The notes under the pieces are model-generated. The model ran no database searches. It saw nothing but the letters and a program-made list of their open reading frames with translations, and was not told where the DNA came from. From assembly GCA_026398535.1 (NCBI GenBank), contig JAPLSQ010000019.1, forward strand, positions 1-36,092: 36,092 nucleotides of DNA, written 5' to 3'. The stretch comes from Candidatus Sumerlaeota bacterium (GTDB taxonomy: Bacteria; Sumerlaeota; Sumerlaeia; Sumerlaeales; Sumerlaeaceae). The position numbers and the translations under genes are program-made. The stretch's first letter is position 1. Every line of letters begins with the position of its first letter. Shown here piece by piece: positions 35,343 to 36,092 of this stretch.

Positions 35343-35575
35343 TTCAGCCCTCCCAGCACGGCGTTGGAAATAGCGTCCCACCGCATGGCCGCGGACGCGA
35401 CCACAGAACCCGGGACAACCCCGACCGCCCGTGAAACCTCGAACATGCTCAGCGTCACGGGGACAAGAAAATCGAACGGGTTCGTCACAGTTTCTGACGC
35501 CCGCGCCGCGCCGGGACTGCCGAGACAAATCACCGCCGCGCCGGCAACAATCGCAAGCCGTGTAAACGATTTCAT
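35339..35575 (-). CDS. Small secreted protein coupled to the SUMF1-fold gene
   Basis: 78 residues. A signal peptide (about 1-27, MKSFTRLAIVAGAAVICLGS, ending ARAS) is followed by a short mature part of about 51 residues, rich in small and hydrophobic residues (FDFLVPVTLSMFEVSRAVG). AAGGAGCG lies six bases before ATG 35575. The stop overlaps the start of the next gene by ATGA. I do not recognise a family. Its position and coupling suggest that it is made with the SUMF1-fold protein and may act with it outside the cytoplasm. Confidence 0.6.
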   Translation of the reverse strand: MKSFTRLAIVAGAAVICLGSPGAARASETVTNPFDFLVPVTLSMFEVSRAVGVVPGSVVASAAMRWDAISNAVLGGLK

Positions 35576-35619
35576 GATACGCGCTCCTTTAATTAATGAT
35601 GATTCTGCTATTAGAGCTA

Positions 35620-35635
35620 CATATATATATATATA
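35620..35635. repeat. AT dinucleotide microsatellite in the likely promoter of the small-protein operon
   Basis: About eight AT units form an alternating tract 45-60 bases upstream of the minus-strand start at 35575, in otherwise GC-rich surroundings. On the minus strand it reads TATATA... and offers several -10-like hexamers. Length changes by slippage could tune expression. Confidence 0.6.
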
Positions 35636-35649
35636 ATACCACTTCTTCA

Positions 35650-35855
35650 GCGGATACTGTACGAATTCGTTACTTTGCGCGCGCCGCCAAAGCACTCGGC
35701 CTCATCACCGACGACCACTGCGTTGTACTAATCTTTACTTTGCGCGCGCCGCCAAAGCACTCGGCCTCATCACCGACGACCACTGCGTTGTACTAATCTG
35801 GGCCGACTCCGACGACGACACCTCCCAAGCAAGCGCCTTCCTCGACAACGTCTAA
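35650..35855 (+). pseudogene. C-terminal remnant of an unidentified gene, broken by the 65-bp duplication
   Basis: If one copy of the 65-bp block is removed, a continuous plus-strand frame reads ADTVRIRYFARAAKALG, then LITDDHCVVLIWADSDDD and ends DTSQASAFLDNV before TAA at 35853-35855. With both copies present the frame is interrupted and the second copy is read out of frame from the first. No start codon or upstream part is found (the AT-rich tract precedes it), so this looks like the tail of a decayed gene. The family is not recognised. Confidence 0.35.
35670..35799. repeat. Exact 65-bp tandem duplication
   Basis: The block 35670-35734 is repeated without change or spacer at 35735-35799. 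Because 65 is not a multiple of three, it shifts the reading frame of anything encoded across it. The exact match implies a recent event, or an assembly artefact. Confidence 0.93.
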
Positions 35856-36092
35856 TACAAAAGCTCGCCGCACAAGCACGGCTCGCACGTCGCTTCGCTC
35901 CGCGGCTGGCTAATCGCTCCTGTCGTTCGTGCCACCATTTATCGCTGTCGCTCTAAATAGTGTCACGCCCGCCAGACGCTGCCAGCCTTAAATGCTTTTT
36001 ATTCAAGGACAGAGTCACAATCAAGGGGGAAATGTGTGTTTTTGGATTGCGAGGGTTGTTTGTTGTTTATGGTTTATCTGTGTTCATCAGCG
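35856..36092. other. Unassigned sequence at the right edge
   Basis: I see no supported gene, RNA or repeat here. A stretch with several CGCT/TCGCT words (35880-35960) has no clear fold, and the last 90 bases are less GC-rich, as in intergenic DNA. Confidence 0.4.

Overview
The window reads as a stretch of chromosome from a GC-rich, Gram-negative bacterium. LptB, a SurA/PpiC-type chaperone, a lipoprotein and many signal peptides imply an outer membrane. The gene mix suggests the PVC superphylum (Lentisphaerota/Verrucomicrobiota/Planctomycetota) or a neighbour such as Sumerlaeota or Hydrogenedentota: a uroporphyrinogen-decarboxylase-like methyltransferase with its corrinoid protein, secreted SUMF1-fold and beta-helix proteins, a GxxExxY protein in a repeat nest, a lipoprotein with a pilin-like CPxGG motif, and two ATPase-less sugar importers. 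This placement is inference from gene content; no rRNA or tRNA gene was seen.

Layout. 1-5.0 kb: the 5' part of a secreted Asp-box protein that is cut by the window edge, ribokinase, a SYLF-domain protein with its terminator, and S-adenosylhomocysteine hydrolase. 5.0-5.7 kb: a GxxExxY (PD-(D/E)xK-like) gene between two identical 37-bp direct repeats, with a related inverted tract. 5.8-10.8 kb (minus strand): mutL, proB, a free-standing EF-G domain IV-V protein overlapping proB, and a secreted jelly-roll-like protein. 10.9-13.5 kb: zinc-type adenylate kinase, then a corrinoid protein and a methyltransferase separated by a terminator. 13.7-19.1 kb (plus strand): lipoprotein, purN, purB, an M20 amidohydrolase and two sugar ABC permeases. 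19.1-20.6 kb: a glycosyltransferase-methyltransferase fusion.

20.7-26.5 kb (plus strand) is a tightly packed set. It holds an LMW-phosphatase-like domain that has lost its catalytic cysteine and carries a histone-H1-like tail, then a two-domain parvulin chaperone, lptB, and a membrane protein with two FHA domains. 26.5-34.1 kb looks like a carbohydrate module: a GatD-like polyol dehydrogenase, a fusion of a xylose-isomerase-type barrel with a ribulose-phosphate-3-epimerase-type barrel, a secreted beta-helix protein, and an ABC sugar importer (two permeases plus a membrane-anchored binding protein). 34.2-36.1 kb: a small secreted protein translationally coupled to a SUMF1-fold protein, then an AT microsatellite, a 65-bp tandem duplication and the remnant of a gene.

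The most unusual items are the phosphatase-like/histone-tail protein, the GTPase-less EF-G fragment, the double-barrel epimerase fusion and the GxxExxY repeat nest. I found no CRISPR array, no transposase and no complete prophage.
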